Assembly: GCA_964628435.1 (NCBI GenBank)
Contig: CAZVON010000003.1
Span: 1-64,000, forward strand
Direction of reading: 5' to 3'
DNA: 64,000 bases
Source of the DNA: CAZVON01 sp964628435
GTDB lineage: Bacteria; Patescibacteriota; Microgenomatia; Levybacterales; UBA12049
Shown piece by piece: positions 33,860 to 42,790 of the stretch; the stretch's first letter is position 1, and the number at the start of each line of letters is the position of its first letter. The position numbers and the translations under genes are program-made. The notes beneath the pieces are model-generated. The model saw only the letters and a list, made by a program, of their open reading frames with translations, was not told where the DNA came from and did not search any database.

Positions 33860-34973
33860 AAATTCGTTTTAGAATCTTCCATGTTGCCTCTCCTGTTTTT
33901 TCCCAGTTAAAATTTTTAGACCATTTAATTGCATTTTGTGAAAGATTTTTATATAATTCCTTATCATTCAACAAGCGCTCAATTTCTTTTACCAATCCGT
34001 AAATTGAATTATCTTGTGCTAATAGTCCTGTTTCTCCTTGCTTTATAGAGTCTTGAAGACCAGGAACATTGTATCCTACCGCAGGCACCCCACGTGAATT
34101 CGCTTCGATCACATTAATTCCCCACCCTTCTGTTTTTGAAGGATGAATCAGTATCCAAGCCTTACTTAATAACTCAAATTTTTCTTTTTCAGATACATAA
34201 TCAAAAAAAATTATCTTTGAATCCAGCTTATATTTTCGAACTAATTCATGAAGCTCATTTTTATATCCTGGATCTTGCCTCCCGCATACCCACATTTTTA
34301 TTTCATATTTAAAAGATAGCTCTTTCAAAACCTGAACTGCATCTTCTATTCCTTTGGATTTCGAAATCCTCCCTAAATAAATTAGGGTTGGAATCTTTTC
34401 TCTTTTAACCACAGGCAGCACTGAAGGCGGACTCACTCCAACCGGAATAACATGTATATTTTCTTTTTTAACGCCGTTTTTAATTAAGTCTTTTTCCGCT
34501 GATTTGGAAATCGTAATAAACTGGGTCGAATTGTATGCAAATCGGAGATAAAACATTTCTACCACCCTTCCTATTGTTCCAAAAAATACCCCAAACATTT
34601 TTATCCATAAATCTCCTGCAACCTCGCAAACAAGTACAACCTTTTTTTCTTTTACATACCAGGGAGTAAAAAAGGGTATTCCATGAACTTCATCAATAAC
34701 AAGATCAATTTTCCCTTCAAAATTTTTTTTATATTTTTTACATGCCAAGAGGTGTACCGAATCAGAAAAGTAGCGAGCGACCGATTGTCCCTCACGAATA
34801 ATTTTAACTCCGTCTATTTTCTCAGAAGCTAAACTGCTTTCAAATCTACTACTAAACAATGTGACATCATTCTTTTTTTTTACGAGATATTTTGCTAACT
34901 CATGCGTTAATATTTCTGCTCCGCCTGATGAGGGATTTTTTATGTCTCGCCAATTTAATATAAGAATCTTCAT
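33849..34973 (-). CDS. GT4 family glycosyltransferase
   Basis: 374 residues from ATG 34973 (MKILILNWRD). An ATG at 35036 adds only a hydrophobic, non-conserved tail reaching towards the divergent promoter, so the inner start is preferred. The N-terminal domain has NPSSGGAEILTHELAKYL, and ITISKSAEKDLIKNGV leads into the second domain: IYLGRISKSKGIEDAVQVL, MWVCGRQDPGY, and HPSKTEGWGINVIEANSRGVPAVGY with the EX7E motif intact. It is a retaining GT-B enzyme working on nucleotide sugars at the inner face. It is the first gene of the minus block 34973-26640 and probably starts the chain or adds an early residue. Confidence 0.87.
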   Translation of the reverse strand: MKILILNWRDIKNPSSGGAEILTHELAKYLVKKKNDVTLFSSRFESSLASEKIDGVKIIREGQSVARYFSDSVHLLACKKYKKNFEGKIDLVIDEVHGIPFFTPWYVKEKKVVLVCEVAGDLWIKMFGVFFGTIGRVVEMFYLRFAYNSTQFITISKSAEKDLIKNGVKKENIHVIPVGVSPPSVLPVVKREKIPTLIYLGRISKSKGIEDAVQVLKELSFKYEIKMWVCGRQDPGYKNELHELVRKYKLDSKIIFFDYVSEKEKFELLSKAWILIHPSKTEGWGINVIEANSRGVPAVGYNVPGLQDSIKQGETGLLAQDNSIYGLVKEIERLLNDKELYKNLSQNAIKWSKNFNWEKTGEATWKILKRIYEE

Positions 34974-35039
34974 TGAATAGATAGATTTAGTGTAATATAC
35001 CAGAAGTAAAATTGAAAGTAAACATAGCCACGACACCTA

Positions 35040-35067
35040 TTGATTTTTGACAAGTTTAGATTATAAT
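35040..35067 (+). promoter_or_regulatory. Promoter of the plus-strand C-methyltransferase
   Basis: TTGATT at 35040-35045, a 16-base spacer and a perfect TATAAT at 35062-35067, eight bases before the ATG at 35076. It lies in a 102-base divergent intergenic stretch shared with the GT4 gene at 34973; nothing else is evident there. Confidence 0.6.
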
Positions 35068-35075
35068 TGAAAATC

Positions 35076-36296
35076 ATGTCGTGTAGAATATGCCAAAATA
35101 AATACCTCTACAAGTTTTGCTCCCTGGGTGTTCAACCATTAGCAAATAGTTTTATTAGAAAAAAGGATTTATCTAAAAGGGAAAGGGCTTTCCCTCTTGA
35201 TCTTTGCTTTTGCAAAAAATGTGGAATGGTACAGTTAAGCGATGTTGTACCAGCGAAATTAATGTTTCGCAATTATCTCTACATTCCCTCTGCATCCAAA
35301 ACTAGGATAGAACATTTTACTGAATTAGCAACTACGATTAAGAATAAACTAAATCTTACCGAAAAAGATTTGGCTGTTGATATAGGCAGCAACGATGGCT
35401 CACTGCTTGAAGTATATATGCAGCTAGGCGTAAGGATTTTAGGCGTAGACCCATCGGTAAATCTTGCCAAAGTAGCAGAGCTTAAAGGAATTACTACGGT
35501 AAAGGATTATTTCACAAGAAAAACTGCGAGGAAAATAGTTGAAAAATATGGAAAAGCGAAAGCAATAACAGCAACAAATGTTTTTGCGCACGTAGATGAT
35601 ATTCATGAGTTTGTTAAAGGCATAGAAATTTTATTATCCGATGATGGAGCATTCGTTATTGAATTTCCATATGTTGTAGATTTTATAGAGCAGTGTGAGT
35701 TCGATACTGTCTATCATGAACATCTCTCTTATCTTGGAGTCAGAGCTCTTTTAAAATTATTTGAAGACACGTCTTTGGAGATCTTCTCCATTCAAAGAAT
35801 GGAATTAGACGGAGGATCATTAAGGGTTTTTATGAGAAAAAAGAAAGCAGGAAACAAATTGTATCCTGAAGTTGCAAAATTGGTAAAATTAGAAGTGGAC
35901 AAAAAATTAGACACTCTTTTGCCATATAAGGAATTTGCAAAAAAAGTTATGGAGCGAAAGCAAAAGTTTAATACTCTTCTTTCAAGATTGAAGAAAAATA
36001 AAAAGAAAATCGTAGGATATGGGGCTCCGGCAAAAGGAAATACATTTCTTAACTATTGCAAAATCTCAGCAAGAGACATCTGGTATATAGTTGACTCTAC
36101 TCCTTACAAACAAGGTTTGTATTTACCAGGAACCCACATCCCTATCTATCATGAAAATAAACTATTCTCTGACACTCCAGACTACGTGATAATACTTGCT
36201 TGGAATTTTGCTGATGAAATTATAAAAAAGAATAGCGCTCTTAGAAAAAAAGGGGTTAAATTCATCTTGCCTCATCAGAAATTTAAGATAATATAA
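35076..36296 (+). CDS. Sugar C-methyltransferase (TylC3/NovU-like)
   Basis: 406 residues from ATG 35076; a TTG at 35067 overlaps the -10 element and is rejected. Cys pairs CRIC and CKKC form the zinc module; DLAVDIGSNDGSLLEVY with GVDPSVNLAKVAE binds SAM. The catalytic YHEH motif is intact (TVYHEHLSYLG), and VGYGAPAKGNTFLNY opens the C-terminal domain. It adds a methyl group to carbon of a 4-keto-deoxy sugar nucleotide. It is the only plus-strand gene between two long minus-strand units, with its own promoter, so it may be expressed independently. It is close in length and motifs to the protein at 12631. Confidence 0.87.
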   Translation: MSCRICQNKYLYKFCSLGVQPLANSFIRKKDLSKRERAFPLDLCFCKKCGMVQLSDVVPAKLMFRNYLYIPSASKTRIEHFTELATTIKNKLNLTEKDLAVDIGSNDGSLLEVYMQLGVRILGVDPSVNLAKVAELKGITTVKDYFTRKTARKIVEKYGKAKAITATNVFAHVDDIHEFVKGIEILLSDDGAFVIEFPYVVDFIEQCEFDTVYHEHLSYLGVRALLKLFEDTSLEIFSIQRMELDGGSLRVFMRKKKAGNKLYPEVAKLVKLEVDKKLDTLLPYKEFAKKVMERKQKFNTLLSRLKKNKKKIVGYGAPAKGNTFLNYCKISARDIWYIVDSTPYKQGLYLPGTHIPIYHENKLFSDTPDYVIILAWNFADEIIKKNSALRKKGVKFILPHQKFKII

Positions 36297-36315
36297 ATTT
36301 AAAAAGTAAATTCGT

Positions 36316-37119
36316 TTAACCAATATTTATGTTAAAATCCAGGTCGGGATCATATTTCCACCTTCTTCTGTTGCCATTATCATAATATCTCAATATTGCC
36401 AGTCTATAATAGATTGCGAGTGTGTCAATCAATGTATCAACCAGCACTTTGAATAAACTCTGTGAGAGAACGCTAGATTCAAAATTATATGTTATTTCCA
36501 CAGGCGCCTCATAAATCTTTCTATATCCAAGATGCTTGGCTACTGCCAAAATTTCAATATCAAAAGCAAAGCGTTTTACTAATAGTCTTGGCAAAACGTC
36601 ATCAAGTACTTTTCGTTTAAAAAATTTCATACCAACTTGTGTGTCTTTTATATCTAATCCGAAAAGAAGCTTTATAAGCAATTGTCCAAACCAACTAATA
36701 ATTTTTCTATCTAAGGGATATTTTACCCTTGAATAAACGTGTCTTTTGCTTCCGATTACTATATCTGCGTCCTCCTTCAGTAATTTGTTAACAAGCATAG
36801 GAATACCTGCAGGACTTAGATCCCTACCTGAGTCAATAAACCCAACGATACCCCCTCTCGATCTAACCATACCATATCTAATTGCGTACCCTTTTCCTTT
36901 ATTTGTTGCGTATCCATATACCTTTACATGTTGTGATTTGATTTTTTTCGCATTTTCAAAAGTTTTATCTGTCATGCCGTCAACTACAACAATGATTTCA
37001 AAAGGAAATGAAAACCGTTTCATTACTCTATCTATCTCTTGTATATCATATTTGATTTCCTTTTCTTTCTGGAAGCAAGGAACTATAACAGAAATAAAAG
37101 GGTTATTTGCTTTTTTCAT
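36316..37119 (-). CDS. GT2 dolichyl-phosphate mannose/glucose synthase-like (DPM1/ALG5 type)
   Basis: 267 residues. ISVIVPCFQKEKEIKYDI, IIVVVDGMTDKTFENAK, ATNKGKGYAIRYGMVRSRG and FIDSGRDLSP give the order found in polyprenyl-phosphate hexose synthases; IVIGSKRH and DTQVGMKFFKR, then RFAFDIEILAVAKHLGY, are strong ALG5/DPM markers. No transmembrane helix is present, so it works as a peripheral enzyme. It would charge polyprenyl phosphate with a sugar from a nucleotide donor, supplying the lipid-linked donor needed by the many GT-C proteins here. It is the last gene of the 58400-36316 unit and overlaps the flippase gene by 17 bases. Confidence 0.85.
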   Translation of the reverse strand: MKKANNPFISVIVPCFQKEKEIKYDIQEIDRVMKRFSFPFEIIVVVDGMTDKTFENAKKIKSQHVKVYGYATNKGKGYAIRYGMVRSRGGIVGFIDSGRDLSPAGIPMLVNKLLKEDADIVIGSKRHVYSRVKYPLDRKIISWFGQLLIKLLFGLDIKDTQVGMKFFKRKVLDDVLPRLLVKRFAFDIEILAVAKHLGYRKIYEAPVEITYNFESSVLSQSLFKVLVDTLIDTLAIYYRLAILRYYDNGNRRRWKYDPDLDFNINIG

Positions 37120-38371
37120 ATCTCTCTGATTTTAGGTAATACAACAAAAGATATAGGAGAAGTAAACTGATAACACTTATTGAAACTACTAACACTTGAA
37201 AAAAATCTTTATGAAAAAGCACAATCAATAAAATTTGAAGAACTCCACCTATACAAACTGGATAAACAATTTTTTTCTTTTCGATCGACAAGAAGTAATG
37301 GATTACAATATAGAGTACAGCATATAAAGAAATAAATAGCCCGAATAACCCAAGTAATGGAGACAAAGATAAGTATTGCGAGTTTTTAATAAAGAACGTT
37401 ATTGTAAAATCTGGGAAAAGGTAATAAAACAATGATATGACAATTGAACTTAAGAAAACCAATAGAAGCGCGAGCTCAAAAATAGCACGGTAATTTTCTT
37501 GCCTGGTTCTCCTTTGTATAACCATCGGGAACATGGCCGTTCCAATAGGAGCAGTAAAGAAAAAAATTACCCTTCCAATCAACGATATTCCTGAATAAAG
37601 ACCTGCCTCGTGTGGTGAAAAAAAATGTTTAACTAAAATAATGTCTGTTGTAACAAATGACGTCAGGACAAACATGCATAATGAAGTAGGAATTCCATAC
37701 CGTATCACCTCTTTAACACCTATGATAGATTTAGATTGGTAATGTTTAAATAAAAACATTAACGGCAAGAAGCTCGCCATATATTGAACAATTGTAGAGA
37801 GTAAATTCGCCCATAACACTCCTAATACACCAAATCCTAAAAGTACAAAAAAGATACCTGTTCCGAGTCTGCTTACTGCTGCGAGCAGATTCACGAAAGA
37901 TAAGTATCTAAATGACAATTTCGCCTGGATAAGAGTTGTATTTACTAAGAGTAAATAACTAAAAAAGGACATTAACCCGACCAATGGAAGCAAGTACGCT
38001 TGTTCTATATGAAAAAAGTCTGCAAGTTGTTTCGAATAAAATGTGAAAAACAACAAAGTACATATCCCAAAAAATAGAGATATCATAAATATTCTTTTAT
38101 ATACCCCCTTGACACTAGCTAAGTCGTTGATGGCAAAATATTGACCCGTAAACCTTATTATTGTAGGGACAAAAGAACCAGATATTAAACCAAATAAAGT
38201 TGTTGTTGACAACACAGATGCTACAGTTCCATAATCAACAACACTTAAGTTTCTTGTCATGAATAAATTAAAAAGAAAATTAAAAAAGCTTGAAAGAATG
38301 GAGCCTAAAAAAATGACTGCGCTTCCTGAGATTAATGGATGAGAAGTTGTCTTAAGAATATGTTTTTTCAT
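37103..38371 (-). CDS. Polysaccharide flippase, Wzx-like (MOP superfamily)
   Basis: 422 residues with about 12 hydrophobic segments. The N-terminal SGSAVIFLGSILSSFFNFLF with RNLSVVDYGTVASVLS is the classic Wzx/MVF opening, and the helix pattern is symmetrical around the middle. It moves polyprenyl-diphosphate-linked oligosaccharide from the inner to the outer face of the membrane. Overlaps with the GT4 gene upstream (20 bases) and the GT2 downstream (17 bases) tie it to the operon. No Wzy polymerase with typical features was recognised, though one of the GT-C proteins could serve. Confidence 0.87.
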   Translation of the reverse strand: MKKHILKTTSHPLISGSAVIFLGSILSSFFNFLFNLFMTRNLSVVDYGTVASVLSTTTLFGLISGSFVPTIIRFTGQYFAINDLASVKGVYKRIFMISLFFGICTLLFFTFYSKQLADFFHIEQAYLLPLVGLMSFFSYLLLVNTTLIQAKLSFRYLSFVNLLAAVSRLGTGIFFVLLGFGVLGVLWANLLSTIVQYMASFLPLMFLFKHYQSKSIIGVKEVIRYGIPTSLCMFVLTSFVTTDIILVKHFFSPHEAGLYSGISLIGRVIFFFTAPIGTAMFPMVIQRRTRQENYRAIFELALLLVFLSSIVISLFYYLFPDFTITFFIKNSQYLSLSPLLGLFGLFISLYAVLYIVIHYFLSIEKKKIVYPVCIGGVLQILLIVLFHKDFFQVLVVSISVISLLLLYLLLYYLKSERYEKSK

Positions 38372-39413
38372 AAATTCTTATAGTTTCTTGGGCTGTTTTT
38401 TTCCAGGTAAATAGCTTGTTTTGTCGATAGCCTTTTTGTATCAAATTTTCTCTTAGATCAGCATCGTCATAAACTTCTTTTATTCCCCTTGCAATATCTT
38501 CCACATCATCAGGATTTACATATAGAGATGCATCTCCTGCTACTTCTGGCAATGACCCCTTTTTCGCAGTCACAACAGGACAACCAGAACTCATAGCCTC
38601 AAGAACTGGCAATCCAAAACCTTCATATCGAGAAGGCACTACCAATAAGGTTGCTACGTTATAGAGAAGAACTAAATCCTCGTCGGGTACGTATCCCAAT
38701 GCCGTTACTAATGGATTATTTTTTATCATCTCTAAGACTTCAATTAAATCCTCATTCCACTTATTAACTTCAGGACTTTTGACAAATGCACTACCTACTA
38801 AAACAAGGGGAATTTGTTTTTTTTTAATAGCCTTAATAAGATTAGGAACATTTTTATTCCACGTACAATCCCCAACATAGAGAGCAAATTTTGAAGGAAG
38901 ATTATATTTCTTTTTCACTTTTTCAAGTTTTTTATTATTTGATGAATTATCAACGACTTTTTTGAATTGTTCTCCTGCCGCTAGATAAACAACATGAACC
39001 TTTTCCTCGCTTATAGGGATGTAATGCAAAATATCTGTTCTCGAGCATTCAGAATCTGTTATTATTGCTTGTTTTTTTGAGAGTGCGTATTTTTGTAAAA
39101 ACCATTTTATGGCTCCTTTAATTCCAATTGGAAACTTATCAGAAAATAAAAGAGGGATGACATCGTGCACCGTAACTACACTTTGAATATTGCATTTTAT
39201 CGGAAGGCTCAAAAAAAATGGATCAAAATATGGATAATGAATAATATCAGCAGTGGGATCTAACCCATCTCTCTTCGTAAAAAACATATAGCTATGTTGA
39301 GGAAAATATTTTACAAGCGATTCCTTAAGATGGGATATATAAGAACCCGATCCTCTTACTTTATGACCTGAGTTATCACCTTTTATAGGAGTTATATCAA
39401 TGGCTATTTTCAC
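38352..39413 (-). CDS. GT4 family glycosyltransferase (mannosyltransferase-like)
   Basis: 353 residues. The N-terminal domain has GSGSYISHLKESLVKYFP, VVTVHDVIPLLFSD and IITDSECSRTDIL; the C-terminal domain has ALYVGDCTWNKNVPNLIKAI, VTALGYVPDEDLVLLYN and VVPSRYEGFGLPVLEAMSSGCPVV with the full EX7E motif. TVHDVIPL and the N-rich linker are like WbaZ/MtfB-type mannosyltransferases, but the donor sugar is not certain. It is a cytoplasmic, membrane-associated retaining enzyme. It sits between a PTPS-related membrane protein (4-base overlap) and the flippase (20-base overlap). Confidence 0.87.
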   Translation of the reverse strand: MKIAIDITPIKGDNSGHKVRGSGSYISHLKESLVKYFPQHSYMFFTKRDGLDPTADIIHYPYFDPFFLSLPIKCNIQSVVTVHDVIPLLFSDKFPIGIKGAIKWFLQKYALSKKQAIITDSECSRTDILHYIPISEEKVHVVYLAAGEQFKKVVDNSSNNKKLEKVKKKYNLPSKFALYVGDCTWNKNVPNLIKAIKKKQIPLVLVGSAFVKSPEVNKWNEDLIEVLEMIKNNPLVTALGYVPDEDLVLLYNVATLLVVPSRYEGFGLPVLEAMSSGCPVVTAKKGSLPEVAGDASLYVNPDDVEDIARGIKEVYDDADLRENLIQKGYRQNKLFTWKKTAQETIRIYEKTYS

Positions 39414-41047
39414 CTTCTCATTGTAGCATAGCTCATCCTGGCAAACAAAGCTAAAACGAGCAAAATACTTATGCTACTTACTCTTGTTGCTATACTTTGA
39501 ATCATGGTAAGCTCTTGCTTAATTACTATTTTATGATTTCCGGCTGGCAAAGTAAGTCTCATGAAGCCGTCTTTAGTCTTGTCAAGAATAATCTCTTGTT
39601 TGTTTATATAAGCCGTCCAACCAGGAAAATATGCTGTATTTATTTGAACCTCTGATAACTTCCTAACATCAATAGAAAATGAATACTCAGTCGGTTTTAA
39701 TAGAATCTTTTGGATTTCTCCTTCCCCTGCAGCAATAACTATTTTCTCTTTCGCTTTTGGGAGAGTTGTATTAAACCAGACAGTGTTAAAAATATCTCCT
39801 GGTGTATTTGTGCCATCAATAAAGTTTGATCGAGTAGTATAATAATTATCGTCCCGCATCAAATAATATGCAGGCTTGGTATAATTTATGGTCAGAAGGC
39901 TTGTCAAAAGGATTAGAATTACAGCCAAAACTCTTGACCGTTTGACAATAAATACAGTGCCCAATAAGAATGAAGAAAAAAGTATTTCCAAACTTAAAAA
40001 TCTCCACGGGAATTGAAAATAATTAAAAAGTGGAACATATTTCCAAATAGGATAGGAAACCTTAAGAACAAGAAAAAGAACCACAAAGAAAGCAAGTAAA
40101 AAAAATAAAATGATGGACGCATGCGAAGAGTCTTTTTTTCTTAAATGATATAATAAAACAAACATTCCTAATACAACACCTAATATATTTGTAAGTCCGA
40201 TCTGGAATGACATCTGATTACCCACATCAGTACTAGAAAATCCAGTTCCCCACGAAGGAAAGACAAGCTGGTACACTTGAGGGAAGTGTTCTGTGATATT
40301 AAATATCAGAAGTCCTGTAACATAACTTCTTTCCAGTAAAGCAGGTATCCAAAATATTGCAGATAAACCTAATCCTAATAAGAAAAGTATTCCTGTATTC
40401 ATAAAAGCCTGTATTTTATTTTTTTCGAAAAACAATAAAAAGATACAATAAAAAAATGCAAATGGGAAAAACATATAAGCTAAAATATTATGTGCAAATA
40501 CAACGAGAGCAAGAAAAATTGAAGCTAATATCGTATACTTCAAGTTATTCTCTCTTATTGCTTTTGTAGCCGCCCAGAAAAACCCAGGGAAAAACGCCAG
40601 GGACCATACTTCACCTGCTGATCCACGCACATATATGTCAACAAAATGATATGGAGAAAACGTGTAACAAACTGAAGAAACTATTCCACCAATTGTTCCA
40701 AAAAAAATTCTCGACCAAAGGAAAAAGAAGATTGCACCTGCTATAGCTGCTGCAACCATTCCTAATTTAAAACTATCAATAAAGCTAAAATTTAAAATAT
40801 GAAAAAAAGACATAACATAATATGGCAACGGATAATAATAGTTCATAAGCGGAGATCCATATCCATTGTTTGTATCAGGCTGCCACCTTGGATATACAAC
40901 ACCACCTTTTAAAACTTTAAAAAATTGATACCCACGAACAACATGATACTCACCATCATGGGTGGGAGGAAGACCAGGCTTGAGTAAAGGAAAAGTCGCC
41001 AAAAAAGATATGCCAATAAGAAATACAAACGGAAAATATTTTTTCAT
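39410..41047 (-). CDS. PTPS-related GT-C-like membrane protein
   Basis: 545 residues. After the first helix, THDGEYHVVRGYQFF (Asp31), YPRWQPDTNNGYG and YYYPLPYYV form the conserved first outside loop of the family annotated as 6-pyruvoyl-tetrahydropterin synthase-related membrane proteins (PF10131), in spite of the name a GT-C-like group. About eleven helices follow. Before the last helix an outside domain has TAYFPGWTAYINKQEI and LTLPAGNHKIVIKQ, the same GW..y.dg..pAG.H pattern as YfhO. The sugar moved is unknown. The paralogue at 49237 has the same layout. It overlaps the GT4 gene by 4 bases. Confidence 0.75.
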   Translation of the reverse strand: MKKYFPFVFLIGISFLATFPLLKPGLPPTHDGEYHVVRGYQFFKVLKGGVVYPRWQPDTNNGYGSPLMNYYYPLPYYVMSFFHILNFSFIDSFKLGMVAAAIAGAIFFFLWSRIFFGTIGGIVSSVCYTFSPYHFVDIYVRGSAGEVWSLAFFPGFFWAATKAIRENNLKYTILASIFLALVVFAHNILAYMFFPFAFFYCIFLLFFEKNKIQAFMNTGILFLLGLGLSAIFWIPALLERSYVTGLLIFNITEHFPQVYQLVFPSWGTGFSSTDVGNQMSFQIGLTNILGVVLGMFVLLYHLRKKDSSHASIILFFLLAFFVVLFLVLKVSYPIWKYVPLFNYFQFPWRFLSLEILFSSFLLGTVFIVKRSRVLAVILILLTSLLTINYTKPAYYLMRDDNYYTTRSNFIDGTNTPGDIFNTVWFNTTLPKAKEKIVIAAGEGEIQKILLKPTEYSFSIDVRKLSEVQINTAYFPGWTAYINKQEIILDKTKDGFMRLTLPAGNHKIVIKQELTMIQSIATRVSSISILLVLALFARMSYATMRR

Positions 41048-41053
41048 AAATAA

Positions 41054-41855
41054 TTACAGTTTAAAAACTAATACCTCATCATCTTGATAAGCAATTTCAA
41101 GATTTTCTGTTAAGAAGTTCACATCTACTTTGTAATTAAAGTCTGTTCGATTTTTTATTGGTATAACTATATATCTTATCCCCTTTTTCCTTACAGAATC
41201 AAAGATTTTACTTTCTTTTACCTCATATACCTCCTTGACAAATTGCTTTCGCTCCGAGGTGTCGTATCCCATATAATACGCATGCCCCACATAGTTTTTT
41301 CTCCCGGAAAGCGTTATTGGATCAAGAATTTCTTCTTTGGAAAAAAATACATCATTTTTGTCTGTATTATCTTTTATCCATCCCATAAATTTATTCTTTG
41401 GAGCATCACTTAATAGATATTGAAAGTCGTTTTTAATCGCTATCAGATCCAACATACCTGAAAAACAAAGTAAAAATAAAAAAAAAATTGTTATTAGTCT
41501 CCCAATCAAATTGCGCTGCCAGATTTTTAGCAAAGCAAAAGCTGAATAAAAATTCGCAATTATTAAAAAATAGTTAAAAAAGGAGTGGTTATGCTCAATT
41601 TTAAAACTAAATTGAAAAATATTTCCTAAAATGAAAAGCGATAAAAAACATAAGAAAATCTTTCTTTGGATTTTGTCTGCCATTATGAACCCAAGTGGAA
41701 TGAACAATATCGTGAGTCCTAAATTCTGAATCCAAAAATTTAAAAAACTAGTAACACTTAAAGGTCTTTCTGACAAAAAGCCAGGGTTGAAAAACTGGTG
41801 GGATAGATCCTGACCTAATATATTTAAAAAATGAGGAATAAAAATTAGCTGGAAG
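41054..41855 (-). pseudogene. C-terminal part of a GT-C-like membrane protein broken by a chimeric junction
   Basis: The frame upstream of the first usable start (TTG 41776) stays open back to about 41881 and reads QLIFIPHFLNILGQDLSHQF, clearly continuing the membrane protein whose N-terminal part is at 41986-42789. Helices run to about residue 130, and an outside segment follows with SGRKNYVGHAYYMGYDTSER and IRYIVIPIKNR, like the ends of other membrane glycosyltransferases that hold a GHxxYMGYD motif. The break is not biological in appearance: a foreign RNase J-like start and a 10-N gap lie between the halves. The real gene probably runs 42789 to 41054 on the minus strand, with a misassembled centre and perhaps some missing sequence. 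Confidence 0.65.
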
Positions 41856-41975
41856 ATGAAGATACATACAATTGGCGGTTACAGCGAAGTTGGAAAGAAC
41901 ATGACTGCCCTCGAGATTGATGAAGACGTTCTGATATTTGACTGCGGTTTATTTTTGCCGGCTATAGTTGGAGTT
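41856..41975 (+). other. RNase J-like N-terminal fragment at a contig end (probable chimera)
   Basis: On the plus strand ATG at 41856 opens 40 codons up to the N run: MKIHTIGGYSEVGKNMTALE, then VLIFDCGLFLPAIVGV. This is the start of a metallo-beta-lactamase/beta-CASP ribonuclease J. The GYSEVGKNMT and FDCGLFLP forms remind me of archaeal and DPANN RNase J. By count 50 of 120 bases are G or C, richer than the surroundings. It occupies the place where the membrane protein should continue, so it looks like sequence from another locus or organism joined at a contig end. Confidence 0.72.
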
Positions 41976-41985
41976 NNNNNNNNNN
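41976..41985. other. Scaffold gap (10 N) beside a chimeric segment
   Basis: Ten N between the RNase J-like fragment and the N-terminal part of a membrane protein. Unlike the gaps at 15324 and 22442 its flanks do not overlap meaningfully, and merging them does not restore a gene. Confidence 0.9.
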
Positions 41986-42789
41986 TATTAATGCTGGTAA
42001 AAAAATAGGAACGACAGAAAATTTTCTTTTGAAAATGAAAAATACCCCTCCAATTACTACTAAATTACTAATGAATATAAGCGAATGAACTCGCGAGCTT
42101 ATTCCAATAATAACACCAAGTATGAGAAGCGACATTAAGGAAATCTTTTGTGACTTTTGCAATCTTGAGAGTAAGAAATAAAGTATTATCAAACTGATTG
42201 CTATAGCCACAACTAAGTGACGCTGATTAAGAAACACATTGAATGTAAAAAAGATAGAAATAATCGAATTATCAAATGGGCCTTTATGAATATAATCAGG
42301 AAGATACCAAAAATCTTTTAAGATTTGAGTTGTTAATGGTTTTCCTTTTAAGAAGTCAATGAATGTAAAACTACTATGAAAAATAAAAAGTATTACAGAG
42401 ACAATCCCGACAAACCAGTTCTGCTTAAAGATAAGCTGTGGCAACTTATAAATGTAGTATAATACTATAGTAAAAAAAATTGCACTTAGTCCATTCAACG
42501 CTATATCAATTCGTACACCAACTCTTTCAAGCAATCCAACAGCTAGAGCAAAATAATAATGATATGGAAGCGGTTTTCCCGGAAATAATGGTGATTCTGG
42601 AGGAAAATTATTTCCCCAAGAAAATGATCTGATTAATGATAAATGTAGTCCGAAATCTCCTATTTGGTGCCTTGAAATTCTAAATGTATGATTGACAGAA
42701 TCATATCCAAATGATTTATTCATTAACCATATGGAAAAGATAAAAAAAATTGAAACCAACAAAATTTCAAATTTGAATCCAATAGACAC
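41986..42789 (-). CDS. N-terminal part of a GT-C-like membrane protein (cut by gap)
   Basis: About 268 residues from a GTG start at 42789, two bases before the stop codon of the upstream gene; the next ATG would lose the first helix. The outside loop has SRHQIGDFGLHLSLIRSFSW (Asp in GDFGLH), NNFPPESPLFPG and LPYHYYFALAVGLLER, motifs shared with large bacterial and archaeal membrane glycosyltransferases having H...S and YHYY elements. Six or seven helices are visible, and the frame runs into the N run at VPIFLPALI. The matching C-terminal part is at 41054-41855. Likely an outer-face sugar transferase using a polyprenyl-phosphate donor; donor unknown. Confidence 0.65.
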
Positions 42790-42790
42790 T

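Noticed and set aside
36293..36315. AATTTA/TAAATT hairpin between convergent genes as a terminator
   Set aside because: The stem is six A-T pairs with no G-C and no proper U-tract; too weak to call in A+T-rich DNA.
39410..41047. Pterin biosynthesis role suggested by the PTPS-related family name
   Set aside because: The protein is a polytopic GT-C-like membrane protein with a YfhO-like outside domain and no 6-pyruvoyl-tetrahydropterin synthase catalytic motifs.
41856..41975. A real nested or antisense RNase J gene, or a programmed insertion in the membrane gene
   Set aside because: Only 40 codons are present, they stop at the contig edge, and they replace membrane-protein sequence; a chimera explains all of this.
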